64,000 bases of DNA from Selaginella tamariscina (taxonomy: Eukaryota > Streptophyta > Lycopodiopsida > Selaginellales > Selaginellaceae). The position numbers were made by a program, and so were the translations under genes. The notes below the pieces were generated by a model. That model worked only from the letters and a program-made list of their open reading frames with translations. It was not told the origin of the DNA and did no database searches. The stretch is from assembly GCA_003024785.1 (NCBI GenBank), contig PUQB01000010.1, forward strand, positions 554,740-618,739. The letters run 5' to 3'. Below are positions 54,376 to 64,000 of the stretch, piece after piece (within the stretch, counting starts at the first letter, position 1; each line of letters opens with the position of its first letter).

Positions 54376-57300
54376 CTAGAAGATCCAGAAGATGAGTTAG
54401 AAGAGGTAATGTTGTGTCAGACACAACTTGCCTTATTCGCTATTCAAGACAGAATTAACCCTTTGTTATATTTGACAAGAAGGATATGAGGGGACCGAGT
54501 CCGAATGATGATTAATACTGGAGCAACATACAACTTCATATCAACTAGTCTAGCTCGCCGATTAAATTTAGATGTAACAAAGATGTGTGAAATAAAAATC
54601 AATTTTGACAAAGGTTCTCAAAATATTAATAATTTAGCAAGGGCAGTTCTTATTCAACTCAAAAGTTGAAAGGCTAAGCTAGACTTATTTGTCTTGAATA
54701 TGACGAGGTTTGACTTTGTTTTGGGTATGGAATCGTTTCATAAACATGTAGTCAAAATGAGGGGTTTCGAGATAATTGAATCATGCTTACAGCAGATAAA
54801 GAGGACATTAGCAAAATAACGCTCAAGATAAAAATGCTAACTGATATGGATTGGAATCCTATATTTCTTACATTAACTCAGTTGCGTAAGGCGGTTAGAC
54901 ATCGGGAACGTGTATTTCTTGCAATGGTTTTGGATACTGTTGGAGTCAAAATAGGAAATGGTCAAGAATCTGTTCCGAACCTATTTTGGAAGTCTTGAAC
55001 ATGTTTAAGGATGTGTTGCTGGAAGACTTGCCGCCTGAGTTACCTCCACGTCAAGTTGTGGACCACGGGATAGAGATTTTGCCAGGTTCATCTCCATCGG
55101 TAAGAGCCCCATATCGGTTGAATCTCAAGAGTTTAATAGAATTGAAGAGACAGTTGACAAAATTGATTAGTCAAGGACACTTCGACTTAGTCGATCACCG
55201 TATGGTGCACCATCTTGTTTGTAATGAAAAAGGATGGTATCGATGCGAATGTGTGTGGACTATGAGTGCTGAACGCAATAACTATCAAAAATAAGTATCC
55301 TCTTCCACGAGTGGATGACTTATTTGATAAATTATCAAAAGTAAAGTATTTTTCAAGAATAGACTTGAGATCCGGATACCATCAGTAGATAATGACATCA
55401 AGAAGACCGCTTTTTAAATGTGTTATGGATCATTTGAGTTTCTAGTCTTGCCATTCGGGTTGTGCAATGCTCCAGCAACTTTTTGCACAATGATGGATAA
55501 TGTGTTTAGAAACTATTTAGACGAGTTTGTAGTGGTGTATATTAATGACATTCTAGTTTTCAGTTCAACAATTAAGGAACATGTGGAACACGAAAGAGAA
55601 CCAGTTGTATGCTAAAGAAAAGCAAGTGCGCATTTGGTCAAACCAAGATAGATTTCTTGGGACACTCGATCTCATGTGGGAAGGTTGCCATGGATCCAAA
55701 GAAAATTCAAGCTATTATCAAGTGAATGACTTTGAAAGACGTGCATGAAGTTAGATCATTTCTTGGTCTAACGGGGATATTACCGAAGATTCATAAAAGG
55801 TTACTCAGAGATAGTGGCACCATCGACAGATCTCATAAAAAACATTCCATGGCATTGGACTCTAGAGTGCCAACGGGCGTTTGTCAAACTCAAAGAAGCT
55901 ATCTCTTCTGAGTCAGTTTTGCAAATCCCGTCTTTGAAGATTCATTTGAGGTAGAGTGTGATGCTTTCGACTTTTCAATTGGTGTGTATTGCAACAGAAA
56001 GGACATCTAGTGTCCTTTTTCTCGAAGAAGTTAGATGCCGCGCAAACTCGATGGCCTACTCACGAAAAGGAGATGTATGCTATTGTTGCTTCCTTGGAAT
56101 ATTGGCGTCATTATCTTCCAAGTCATGGCACTGTGGTTTAGACAAGATAGTGTAACTCTAAGGTATTTTGAAACGCAACCTGAAGCTATCACCAAAGTAT
56201 GCTAGATAACAGAAGTTGGCACGATTTCAACCTGAAATCAGATATAAACTTAGAAAAGACAATGTGGTAGATGATGCACTCAGTAGGAAAGGTCATCTTC
56301 ATATTTTGTCAGCATTAGTGTCAACTTTGGTGGATGAATTTGTGACAGCGTATCCTCAAGACGAGTTTGCTAATAAGGCTTTGAACTTGGTGGCAAAGAG
56401 GAAACAAGTTCATCATTTACGAAGATATGGTAATATTTCAGCAGGAATAGAAAGTCAAATGGATGCACTTAAACATGCACATTTTGCGGTGAGATGGAGT
56501 TCTTTATTATAAAAAAGAGACTCTATGTTCCAGAAGAAACATGGAGGGAGAGGCTATTAAGAGAGCATCACGATGTTCCTTTAGTAGGACATGGTGGAAG
56601 GCATAAGACGTTGGCTTTGTTGAAAAGGGATTCTATTGGCCAGGTATGATAGATGATGTTGCTAAGTATGTTAAGACATGCCCCACATGTCAACAAGTGA
56701 AAAGTCAATCGCAAAAAACAAATTGGGAAGTTGCAGTGTATACCGATTCCAGAGCGACCATTTTAAAGTGTTACTTTTGACTTTATCATGGGAATGCTAA
56801 AATCTTGTGGTTTCAATGCCCTCATGGTGGTGGTCGATTAGTTTTCAAAGGTTTCTCATTTTGTTCCAACTGTAGAAACAGTGAATACAAAACAAGCAGC
56901 GAAGTTATTTTTCCACGAGGTCGTAAGAGTACGCGGACTATCAGAAACCATGATCTCAGATCGAGATCCTCGATTTATAGGAAAGTTTTGAGGAACATTA
57001 TTTAAACAGTTTGGTACGATGTTGAGGTTTAATACGGCTTACCATCTGTAAATAGATGGTCAAACAGAGAGGGTGAACCGGCAAGTTGAGGACTATCTCA
57101 GATGCTATATTCAAGGTGATCAACTTGATTGGGCTGAACACTTGAATATGGCTGAGATATGTTACAATAACTCAACACACACTCGATCGGGTGTAGCTCG
57201 ATGGAAGTGTTAACTGGGAATAAAGGTGGTATTTCTCAGAATATGGTGTTACCAAAAGACGATGTCAATCAAGTTCCCTTTGTAGTAGAGTTCATTGGAC

Positions 57301-57470
57301 AGTTGTATCGGACATGAGAAGCTGCTCGTCAAACAATGGCTATGGCACAGGAAAGGTATCGTCAACAGTACGATAAGCATCGACGAGATGTAGAGTATTA
57401 GGTTGGGGATATGGTATTATTGAGTACCAAAAACTTGAGGTTCCAACGATGCTTTCAAGGAAGTTTCTAT
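54376..57470 (+). mobile_element. Gypsy element, plus-strand arm of an inverted pair (fossil)
   Basis: Same family as the minus arm, in opposite orientation. Parts: protease near 54500 (MINTGATYNFIS); RT 55200-55620 ([15 protein letters not shown], then [12 protein letters not shown]); RNase H 55850-56300; integrase zinc region near 56570-56710 and core 56750-57200 (CPTCQQVK, later RVNRQVEDYLRCYIQGDQLD). The arms pair over about 51050-53165 against 54662-56775 at roughly 90% by eye in a 300-base sample. It has many breaks and no LTR of its own. Confidence 0.82.
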
Positions 57471-57517
57471 TGCACTACATAAGACAGAAGCTCAGCCATG
57501 TGCCCATGATCATTCCT

Positions 57518-57591
57518 TCGGCTAGAAGGAAGTTTTTTTCGAAGTTCTTATACAGGACTTTTCGAAGGTTACAAAACTCCCTTCTAGCCGA
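57518..57591. repeat. Imperfect hairpin
   Basis: tcggctagaaggaagtttt on the left pairs with aaaactcccttctagccga on the right with one mismatch. A weaker ttcgaag pairing lies inside, with a short tatacagga loop. It lies just after the end of the plus gypsy arm. Confidence 0.7.
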
Positions 57592-57594
57592 GGT

Positions 57595-59900
57595 TACGTA
57601 AACCCTCATCACTAAATCATTTTCCCACACCTAATGTTTTCCCAATCTTTTTCATTAACCATCTTTCTTCTTGTTATAAACCCAATCAACCAAATCTTTT
57701 CTGTACTCAAATTCATGCACCTTATAAGTTTTTTTTCAGGACAAGTTCCGTACTTGCAACTCTGCCATTCCAAATCATATAATCCTTTATAAAAGAATAC
57801 AATCAACTTTTAATATATATTGAATTTATGAAATGGATCATTCTTAAGCCTTCTTGCTGTTTATCTAAGAAATGAGATCTTCACCTTTAGTAAAATGGCA
57901 ATGCCTTATGTTTGCTCACTTTCATACCTATGAACCACTAGATTTAAACGCATGAACTAGCCGAATTTAAATGCATGACTTTAAGAATCCTAAATTAAGA
58001 AGCTTTTCACATAATTTCCATGCCAAGTCATCTTCACACAAGCGTATTACATATTAATTTAAAATATCTTGTCATCACCCATTTGAGCATATTTTAAGTT
58101 TTGTTTCTTATGCATTTAGAACAACTTAATTCTAATGATACTATATATAGAAGTAGAATTTTACTTGAAATGGTTCTTAAAGGTTGGTCATGGTATAGTT
58201 GTAATATTGTCATATACAATTAATTAGATATTAAAAAAGATTGCTTATCATCATCATGGTCATATTCATTTATAATTTTATATTTATTAAAAACATGGAT
58301 ACTCAAGTAATCAAGAAATACGATTAATGGTTGTAATAACAAATACATAAAGTAATTAAAGAGTTGAAACTCTCAAAATGATTAAAGTAATTCAATACAC
58401 TTAATGTGAATTGAGTTTTTGTATATAATGTGAAAGGCTATTAATAAATGTCATAGGTTTTGTATTAAAGGTTTTGTAAATGAGTATGATAAGTTGATGA
58501 ACATTTTTGATACATCCATACAAATCAAAATGATAAATTATTTTGAGTTATAAATGTGGTAAAAGAAAATACAATAACTAACTAATAAGAATGAAAAAGT
58601 GATATACTTTAAAAATAAGGTTTAACTTAAATACACATGTTTAGGATTTCTAGGGTTTAAAATAATCAAACATGAACTTTCTTACGTTTGGATTGTTTGA
58701 TTGTTGCTATGATATATATTTGCATAACATAAAATGCCTTGTCTATATATTAATTTAAAAAGAGATGTACTTTTACTTATAATAATTTGTAGAGAAAAAT
58801 AATAAATTAATACTGAAGTGAAAAAATACAGGTTTATACAAAGTATACAAAATAGTGGTGTATAAATTACAATTTTTTAGAAAAGATTTCAAAAACATGA
58901 AACATAAAATACAATTAAAGAAAACAAAAATCAATACAGATATGATATTATAAAAAGGATAAAAAATATATAATATATATATACATATTTGAATTATGTG
59001 TATATATGTGTTTGTGTGATGTGGTTTTCTCAATCTATAAACTCTTTAATTTCTAACTCTTTTTGGTTTACAAATGCTAATTAAAAATGTAATAACTCAT
59101 AAAGTATTTTAATATTTTTAGTGCTTCTTATTTATCTCCTTAATTATGTTATACTATTAATATATAATAATATTATTTGTTTTAACTTTCTACGGTATAA
59201 GATTCTAGTATATACTGAAACTATGCACTATTTTGTCGAAGTTTTATTTATTTCTTTGTTTCCAATATTTGTGTGTATATATGTCTGTGTATTTGCTATG
59301 TCCTATAATATACATACAATAATAATGTTAAAATTTTGTAATAAAATAACTTTGAGGTTCCAAAATGTGAGTGCTTTTAAATAAATATTTTAAGAAAATA
59401 GTTTTTAATTTTGAAACCTGGGGTTCGAAAAATGTAATTTTGGGGTTTGATATATTAATTCATAAAGTATTTATTAATAATATTATATCATGTTTAAATT
59501 TTGTTAAATTTATAAATAAAGTCCTATATAAGAACTTCTATAAAGGAATGATAATTCTCTTGGAATATAACTTGAAAGTCCCATATTATGTAAGTGAATA
59601 TAACAATTTCATTACAGAATTAATTACATGTACAAATTAAAAAAGAAAGAACAAATAATCTTACATATAAAACTTTATTTAAAACTTAGTTATAAACTCC
59701 ATAAATTCTGGGAGGTAGCGTTCTATGTCACATATCATAATCGCCTGTTTATTAGTGTAGGGTTTAGGATTTAAGATGCTAAACCCAAAACTGGGGATAA
59801 TTTGTTTTAAAACCTTCGCACAAATCAAATTCCTAAAATGTAAAAATGCGGGTGCCTAAGTAATATTGTTGTGATCACAAATCGTGTATCTAAACTACAA
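57595..59900. other. AT-rich intergenic region
   Basis: About 2.3 kb with only short low-complexity frames (Phe/Ile/Leu-rich) typical of AT-rich DNA. No gene, RNA or recognisable repeat was identified. Confidence 0.6.
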
Positions 59901-59907
59901 CGTAGAT

Positions 59908-60187
59908 GCAACATAAATATATGAAAGAATATAAAGTGAATATTTCATATTAGAATTTTTTGAACCGTTGGATAAATTTACTTCCTGCTCTTTACCTTTA
60001 GGACATGCAACGATTATTTATTTAATTTATTAAATCGTAAACTATTAAATTACATACTGCAAACAAAGAACATAGTGTTCCTTTATCGACGATACTGTTT
60101 CTTTTGTTGGCGAGTGAGAATACTGTTCCTTTCTTACAAAGAAAACTTCTCAGCACGAAAAATGCGTGTCTCGAATACAAATAATTG
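59908..60187. repeat. Upstream region of the terpene synthase, copy 1 of a duplication
   Basis: Collinear with 62641-62936. Shared blocks include tgaatatttcatattagaat, accgttggata, tcctgctctttacct, attaaattacatactgcaaa and ttacaaagaaaact. Copy 1 ends about 12 bases before the TATA box at 60199. Confidence 0.85.
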
Positions 60188-60198
60188 TGTCCCTCGCC

Positions 60199-60205
60199 TA
60201 TAAAA
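60199..60205 (+). promoter_or_regulatory. TATA box of the terpene synthase gene
   Basis: TATAAAA, 43 bases before the probable start codon at 60248, leaving room for a very short leader. Confidence 0.55.
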
Positions 60206-60247
60206 CTCAATGTCAATAACATCACAAATATCAGAAAAATTACATAG

Positions 60248-61404
60248 ATGGCTAGTGGTAAGATTCTCAAAGAGCTCTCGGCATCACTCACTTTGAGTTA
60301 CCCCGTATCAAAAGCACTATCCCATTCGAGTTTTATCCCAACTTCGCTCGAGTCAACAATGAGGCCAACCAGCGGGCTATGGAGGTGCTGAGGATAACCG
60401 ATAGCAAAGATAAATTGAAGTTCATCCAGTCCAGACTGGTCATGTGTGGAAGTCTCATGATTCCAAGAGGAGAAGATGATAATCGAATGATCCTCGCCAG
60501 CAAAAACATGCTGGCTCTGTTCGTGATCGATGATGTATTCGAGTCTCAACCTCGAATTGCAAAGCATTTGCTGTGGTTGCTAGTGAATGATGCCTATGAC
60601 GAGTCTTGCAACACAGGTACATGTGTATTATACACTTTGGAGGGAAATACTTACTTGAATTTACAGGGGGAGGATTTCAATATCCTCGCGAGTGGCTGTT
60701 CTTCCGAGAGGTACACTGTGAGCTCAGACGTCAGATGTCACGAGAATTATTCCAGCGCTACCACAGAGCTCTCGTTACTTTTCTCAGCATGGTCTTGAAT
60801 GAAGAGGTTGAAAACCACCAAGGACGACATTCCAGATCCAGAGACATATCGCACCACGAGACGAAGAACTATTTTTGCAGATGGCGCAGCACTCTTAGTT
60901 GGCGAGTTCTGCTTGGGAGTCAAGCTGGACAAAGAAGATTACGAGTGTTCAGATTTCATCGACTTGATGGACGCCATTTCTGATCACTTTGCACTCACAA
61001 ACGACTTGTTCTCTTTTAGGAAGGAGCTGTATAGCAAAATGTACTACTTCAACTGGGTCTCTGTGCTTATTAACCATGGCCTTAGTCTCCAGGAAGCAGT
61101 CAGCAGAGTGTGCGACATGATTCTGGAAACCGAAGCCAATATATGGAAGCTGCAGAAGAGACTTGTTGAGAGAGCACGTATGAAAGGGAAGAAAGATTTG
61201 CTCAAATTTGTACAAGCCATGCCCTTGGCTGCTTCTGGCAACCTGAGGTGGAGTTTCATCACCGGGCGGTACCATGGATATAATAATCCTCTCATAACCG
61301 GCAAGCCGTTTCACGGAACCTGGTTGCTGCATCCTGAGGCTACCATTGTTCTTCAGCTTCAGGAATGCCACTATTCACATCCTTTTCTGATCACATCAGA
61401 ATAG
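60248..61404 (+). CDS. Microbial-type terpene synthase (class I), two exons
   Basis: A class I terpene synthase of the non-seed-plant microbial-like (MTPSL) type, ionising a prenyl diphosphate to make mono- or sesquiterpenes. Exon 1 is 60248-60616 and exon 2 60667-61404, with a 50-base GT-AG intron in matching phase; about 368 aa. Motifs: PFEFYPNFARVNNEANQ near the start; the aspartate-rich metal site FVIDDVFE (about residues 93-99); PREWLFFREVHCELRRQMS; the NSE-type site NDLFSFRKE (about 234-242), about 140 residues later as expected; and a C-terminal RWSFITGRYHG. No transit peptide is evident. Two one-base discrepancies break the frame: a T-run at 60292-60294 (after MASGKILKELSASLT) looks one base short, and the A-run at 60811-60814 looks one long. 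Both are homopolymers. A plant-type TPS is unlikely given the small size and lack of an RRX8W motif. A poly(A) signal is at 61431. Confidence 0.88.
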
Positions 61405-61430
61405 CTTTGTGTTTTCATTGAAGTTGGCTA

Positions 61431-61436
61431 AATAAA
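61431..61436 (+). terminator. Poly(A) signal of the terpene synthase
   Basis: AATAAA 27 bases after the stop codon. Confidence 0.5.
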
Positions 61437-62640
61437 GTAAATAAGAAAGAGATCAGGTCCATGTTCATGTCATCAAGAAAAAGAATATGCCATAAGATAT
61501 ACTTTACAGATTTTATATATAAAACCAAATGTTGTGAACTATGTTACAAGTTAATTTTATATCACTACTAATCAAATTAAATTTCATAATGAATTATGAT
61601 GAATTAAAAAAGATTCATAAGCTAATTTATTAAAATTGAAAATATAACCAGGCCTGAAACCCAAAGTCGTATTCGATCTGCAGGTGAATTCACACTGTGC
61701 ACCTCCATATCATAAATTCTTAAAATGTTCCTCTTGTAGATCTTAGGCATAAACAATTGCACACATTATACTACTGTTTGTTTATGTCTGAAAACATTCT
61801 TTCCCATTGCAACCTCAACCAAATCGTTTTCCTAGTACCCATCGATAGACCCAGTGCCTATTTTTGAAAAGGAATTAAGTACATTACAGTGCCATGCATT
61901 TTAAGTTCAGTTACTAATATTTTCCATCTCATATTAATATTCTCAACCACAGTGTTTGTTTATACATTTAATAAGTTTAAAATACATTCATGATATTCTT
62001 TCATATCATCACTACCAAACACAAATTAATTCACTACATAAATATATGAATATAAAATCGAACAATATTGATTATTAAAAAGATTAATAAACATTGATGA
62101 AAATTACATAAAAAATCCTCAACATTGAGGAACTTTTATTGGTCCTCGATGCCAAGGAAAAAGAAGAATTTTCTACATAGTCCTTGATGCTCCTTGATGC
62201 AAAGGAAAAGAAAGAATTTTCTATATAATCCTCAATGTCAAAAATATTGATTAAAGATTCTGGGTGTTGAGGGTTCTCAATGCCAATAAAATTGAATAAA
62301 TATCCTAAATGTCAAGAAATTATGGTGCTCTCTTATGTCAAAGACATTAATTAATTTTTTAAATAATACACTTTAATATTAACGTTCTATCCCAATATTC
62401 AAGTGTGCTAGATTAATCTCTTGGATTTGATGAATTTTTTAAATGTATATTTTAGATATCTTGCATGGCCCAATCAGCATTATCAAGTCCTGACGTGTGA
62501 AGAAATTTCTCACAATATGAAAAATGACTTTTACAATGAGTACAAATGTTTAACTTTGTTTTAATTCTTTACTAAATTGAGAAAGGCCCAGTGGAAGTTA
62601 AGTAATATGCATTACCTTACAACGATGATGTTTGTTCAAT
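61437..62640. other. AT-rich spacer with a short repeat
   Basis: No gene. At 62125-62330 there are degenerate copies of a unit around tcctcgatgccaaggaaaa and gaattttctacatag, about 50-60 bp long. Confidence 0.6.
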
Positions 62641-62936
62641 GCAACACAAACATAAAAAAGCATATAAAATGAATATTTCATATTAGAATTTTTGTAAACC
62701 GTTGGATATACCAAGTGAATATTCACAAATTTTATTCCTGCTCTTTACCTTATTGATGTGTAATGATATATTTAATTTAATTATAAACTAATTGTAAACT
62801 ATTAAATTACATATTGCAAACAAAGAACATAATGTTTTTTTTGTCAACGAACGTACGTTGGCACTGTTCCTTTTTTACAAAGAAAACTTTAAGGACAGCA
62901 CAAAACAAAAAATACGTGTCTCAAATACATAATATT
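62641..62936. repeat. Second copy of the terpene synthase upstream region
   Basis: Matches 59908-60187 over almost its whole length with small indels, including an extra segment near 62715. It ends before any counterpart of the TATA box and now precedes the kelch relic. Confidence 0.85.
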
Positions 62937-62954
62937 TTCTAATTTCACTTTCCA

Positions 62955-63240
62955 AGGATCGAACCCGGGTCGTCCGCGTGACAGTTACCCCTGTTCTGCC
63001 AGTCCGTGTTCGTGGGCCGGTGTCTTGTACTCGGAGGATGGTGTCCGGTGACGTACAGCCCGCTCTCGTGGTCAATTTCATCACCAAGGAGTGGCGCCGC
63101 GTGGCCGACATGCTTACCGCGCGGTCCTTCGCCTGCGCTGCGGTGCCGCGCGGTAACTTTCTCATAGTCGCCGGTGGGCACGACGGCTGTAAAAACGGCG
63201 GAGATTTACGATCTCAAACTCCCGTGCCCTTCCAACTGTA
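62955..63240 (+). pseudogene. Kelch-repeat protein fragment
   Basis: A GC-rich patch encoding parts of kelch repeats: TKEWRRVADMLTARSFACAA, then FLIVAGGHDG, then in another frame KTAEIYDLKLP. Just upstream another frame gives VLGGWCPVTYSPL. Kelch proteins, often F-box/kelch ubiquitin-ligase adaptors in plants, repeat a GG...Y...W unit, and about one and a half units are visible. The reading changes frame at least twice, so this is a dead fragment. Base composition differs sharply from the AT-rich flanks, suggesting that it was moved here. Confidence 0.65.
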
Positions 63241-63264
63241 ACCCTCGGACATCTCCCACTCGCG

Positions 63265-63365
63265 GAACGAAAGAGCGATTCTGGACGCTGTAGGTGCCTG
63301 GGTAAGTTTTCGAATAAAAGAGCGATTCTGGACGCTGTAGCTGGAAATGGGTAAGTTTTCGAGCG
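63265..63365. repeat. ~53 bp direct repeat
   Basis: Two units of agagcgattctggacgctgta plus a ggtaagttttcga block. A related unit recurs near 63590-63640. The units can encode an ERAIL-type peptide (NERAILDA here, SERAILEMGKF at 63590). Confidence 0.65.
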
Positions 63366-63564
63366 CTGTAAGGAAGAAGAAGAGAAAGTTTCATACTGCT
63401 GGATGAAGTTTTGTTTGTGTTATCACGGAAGAAAAAGTGCTCGGAGTGGGGGGACTGTTGGAACTGTTCGAAGAGATGCAGTTGGGGGAGGTAGGTAAAG
63501 TGCCTGTCTGAAACTGTCTAAGTTGAGCGGTTCTGGGACACTGTAAGTGCCTATCTATTTTAGA

Positions 63565-63847
63565 CGATCTGGATCTGGGTGAGTTTCCTAGCGAAAGGGC
63601 CATCCTGGAAATGGGTAAGTTTTCGAACGAAAGAGACGGTGCAGCGATGAACAACAACGGTGTAAACGCCGAGCCAATGCAGGATCCGTACAAGATCCTT
63701 GTGGAACACCCGGAGCTCTGGAAGGAGGAGGAGGTAGTAAATCAGCGTATCGAGCAGAAAGAACAGAGGTTCCTTAGCACAAAGAACGAGGTGTACCAGC
63801 TGCTGGGTAGTGTTATCCTCACAGCCCTTGCCCGGCCGATTAACTGA
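63565..63847 (+). CDS. Unrecognised protein exon
   Basis: An open frame following a pyrimidine-tract acceptor (ctatctattttag). It reads DDLDLGEFPSERAILEMGKF, then MNNNGVNAEPMQDPYKILVE, HPELWKEEEVVNQRIEQKEQ, RFLSTKNEVYQLLGSVILTA and ends at a TGA. Glu/Lys/Gln-rich charge alternation (WKEEEVVNQRIEQKEQR) suggests a helix or coiled coil, then a short hydrophobic segment. If the ATG at 63650 is the start, the product is 65 aa. An earlier frame near 63410-63500 (EEKVLGVGGLLELFEEMQLG) could be another exon. I do not recognise the family. The codon content looks real compared with the surroundings. Confidence 0.45.
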
Positions 63848-63898
63848 AAGAATACAATGTTGAAACACAAACCACTTTTACTAAAAGCAAAACAAGAT

Positions 63899-63935
63899 AT
63901 ATAGATAGATAGATAGATAGATAGAGAGAGAAAGA
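63899..63935. repeat. GATA/GA microsatellite
   Basis: (ATAG)n followed by (GA)n. Confidence 0.85.
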
Positions 63936-64000
63936 GCGGAAACGTATTCTTGAGCATATACTTTAAACCGAACCATGATGAAGTATCTGAACTGCTTGAG

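Noticed and set aside
58773-59640. Phe/Ile/Tyr-rich frames on both strands
   Set aside because: Low-complexity products of AT-rich intergenic sequence.
60022-60291. Minus-strand 89-codon frame with a hydrophobic segment
   Set aside because: It covers the duplicated upstream region and start of the terpene synthase. The counterpart at 62641-62936 does not keep it open.

Overview
The window is plant nuclear DNA. It has AT-rich spacers, GT-AG introns, long CA/GA/TA microsatellites and abundant Ty3/gypsy and Ty1/copia relics. A tau-class glutathione S-transferase (GST) together with a microbial-type (MTPSL-like) terpene synthase and a centrin gene points to a seed-free vascular plant, most likely a fern or lycophyte. 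That assignment is inference from family distributions, not a species call.

Layout. 1-845: tail of a Mutator-like (MULE) transposase relic and its 3' repeats. 846-4635: a very decayed Ty3/gypsy element (minus). 4636-8480: AT-rich sequence with several minisatellites and no recognised gene. 8480-38390: a tandem triplication of a ~5-6 kb unit made of a copia relic, a decayed kinase-like gene and a tau GST (minus). Copy A is stretched to ~19 kb by later insertions: a 2.7 kb LTR with a second solo LTR nested inside it, and a gypsy element that itself holds a young chromovirus flanked by a GCTGC duplication. All three GST copies read as pseudogenes.

38512-40633: a seven-exon centrin gene (minus). 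43013-48739: a 12-coding-exon TRF-like telobox MYB gene (plus) whose frame is intact across every exon, with a 22-codon upstream ORF. 48900-51030: an unrecognised decayed coding stretch and a fragment of the chromovirus family. 51035-57470: two head-to-head arms of one gypsy family around a truncated LTR, forming a >2 kb inverted repeat. 57518-57591: a small hairpin. 60199-61436: the terpene synthase with TATA box and poly(A) signal. 62641-63847: a second copy of the terpene-synthase upstream region, followed by a kelch-protein relic and a short unrecognised exon.

The host genes do not form one pathway. Two themes cut across the window. The first is a readable order of insertions: copia relic, then triplication, then gypsy and LTR insertions, then the chromovirus. 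The second is that most apparent frameshifts in host genes sit in short homopolymer runs, so consensus-sequence error has to be weighed against true pseudogenisation.
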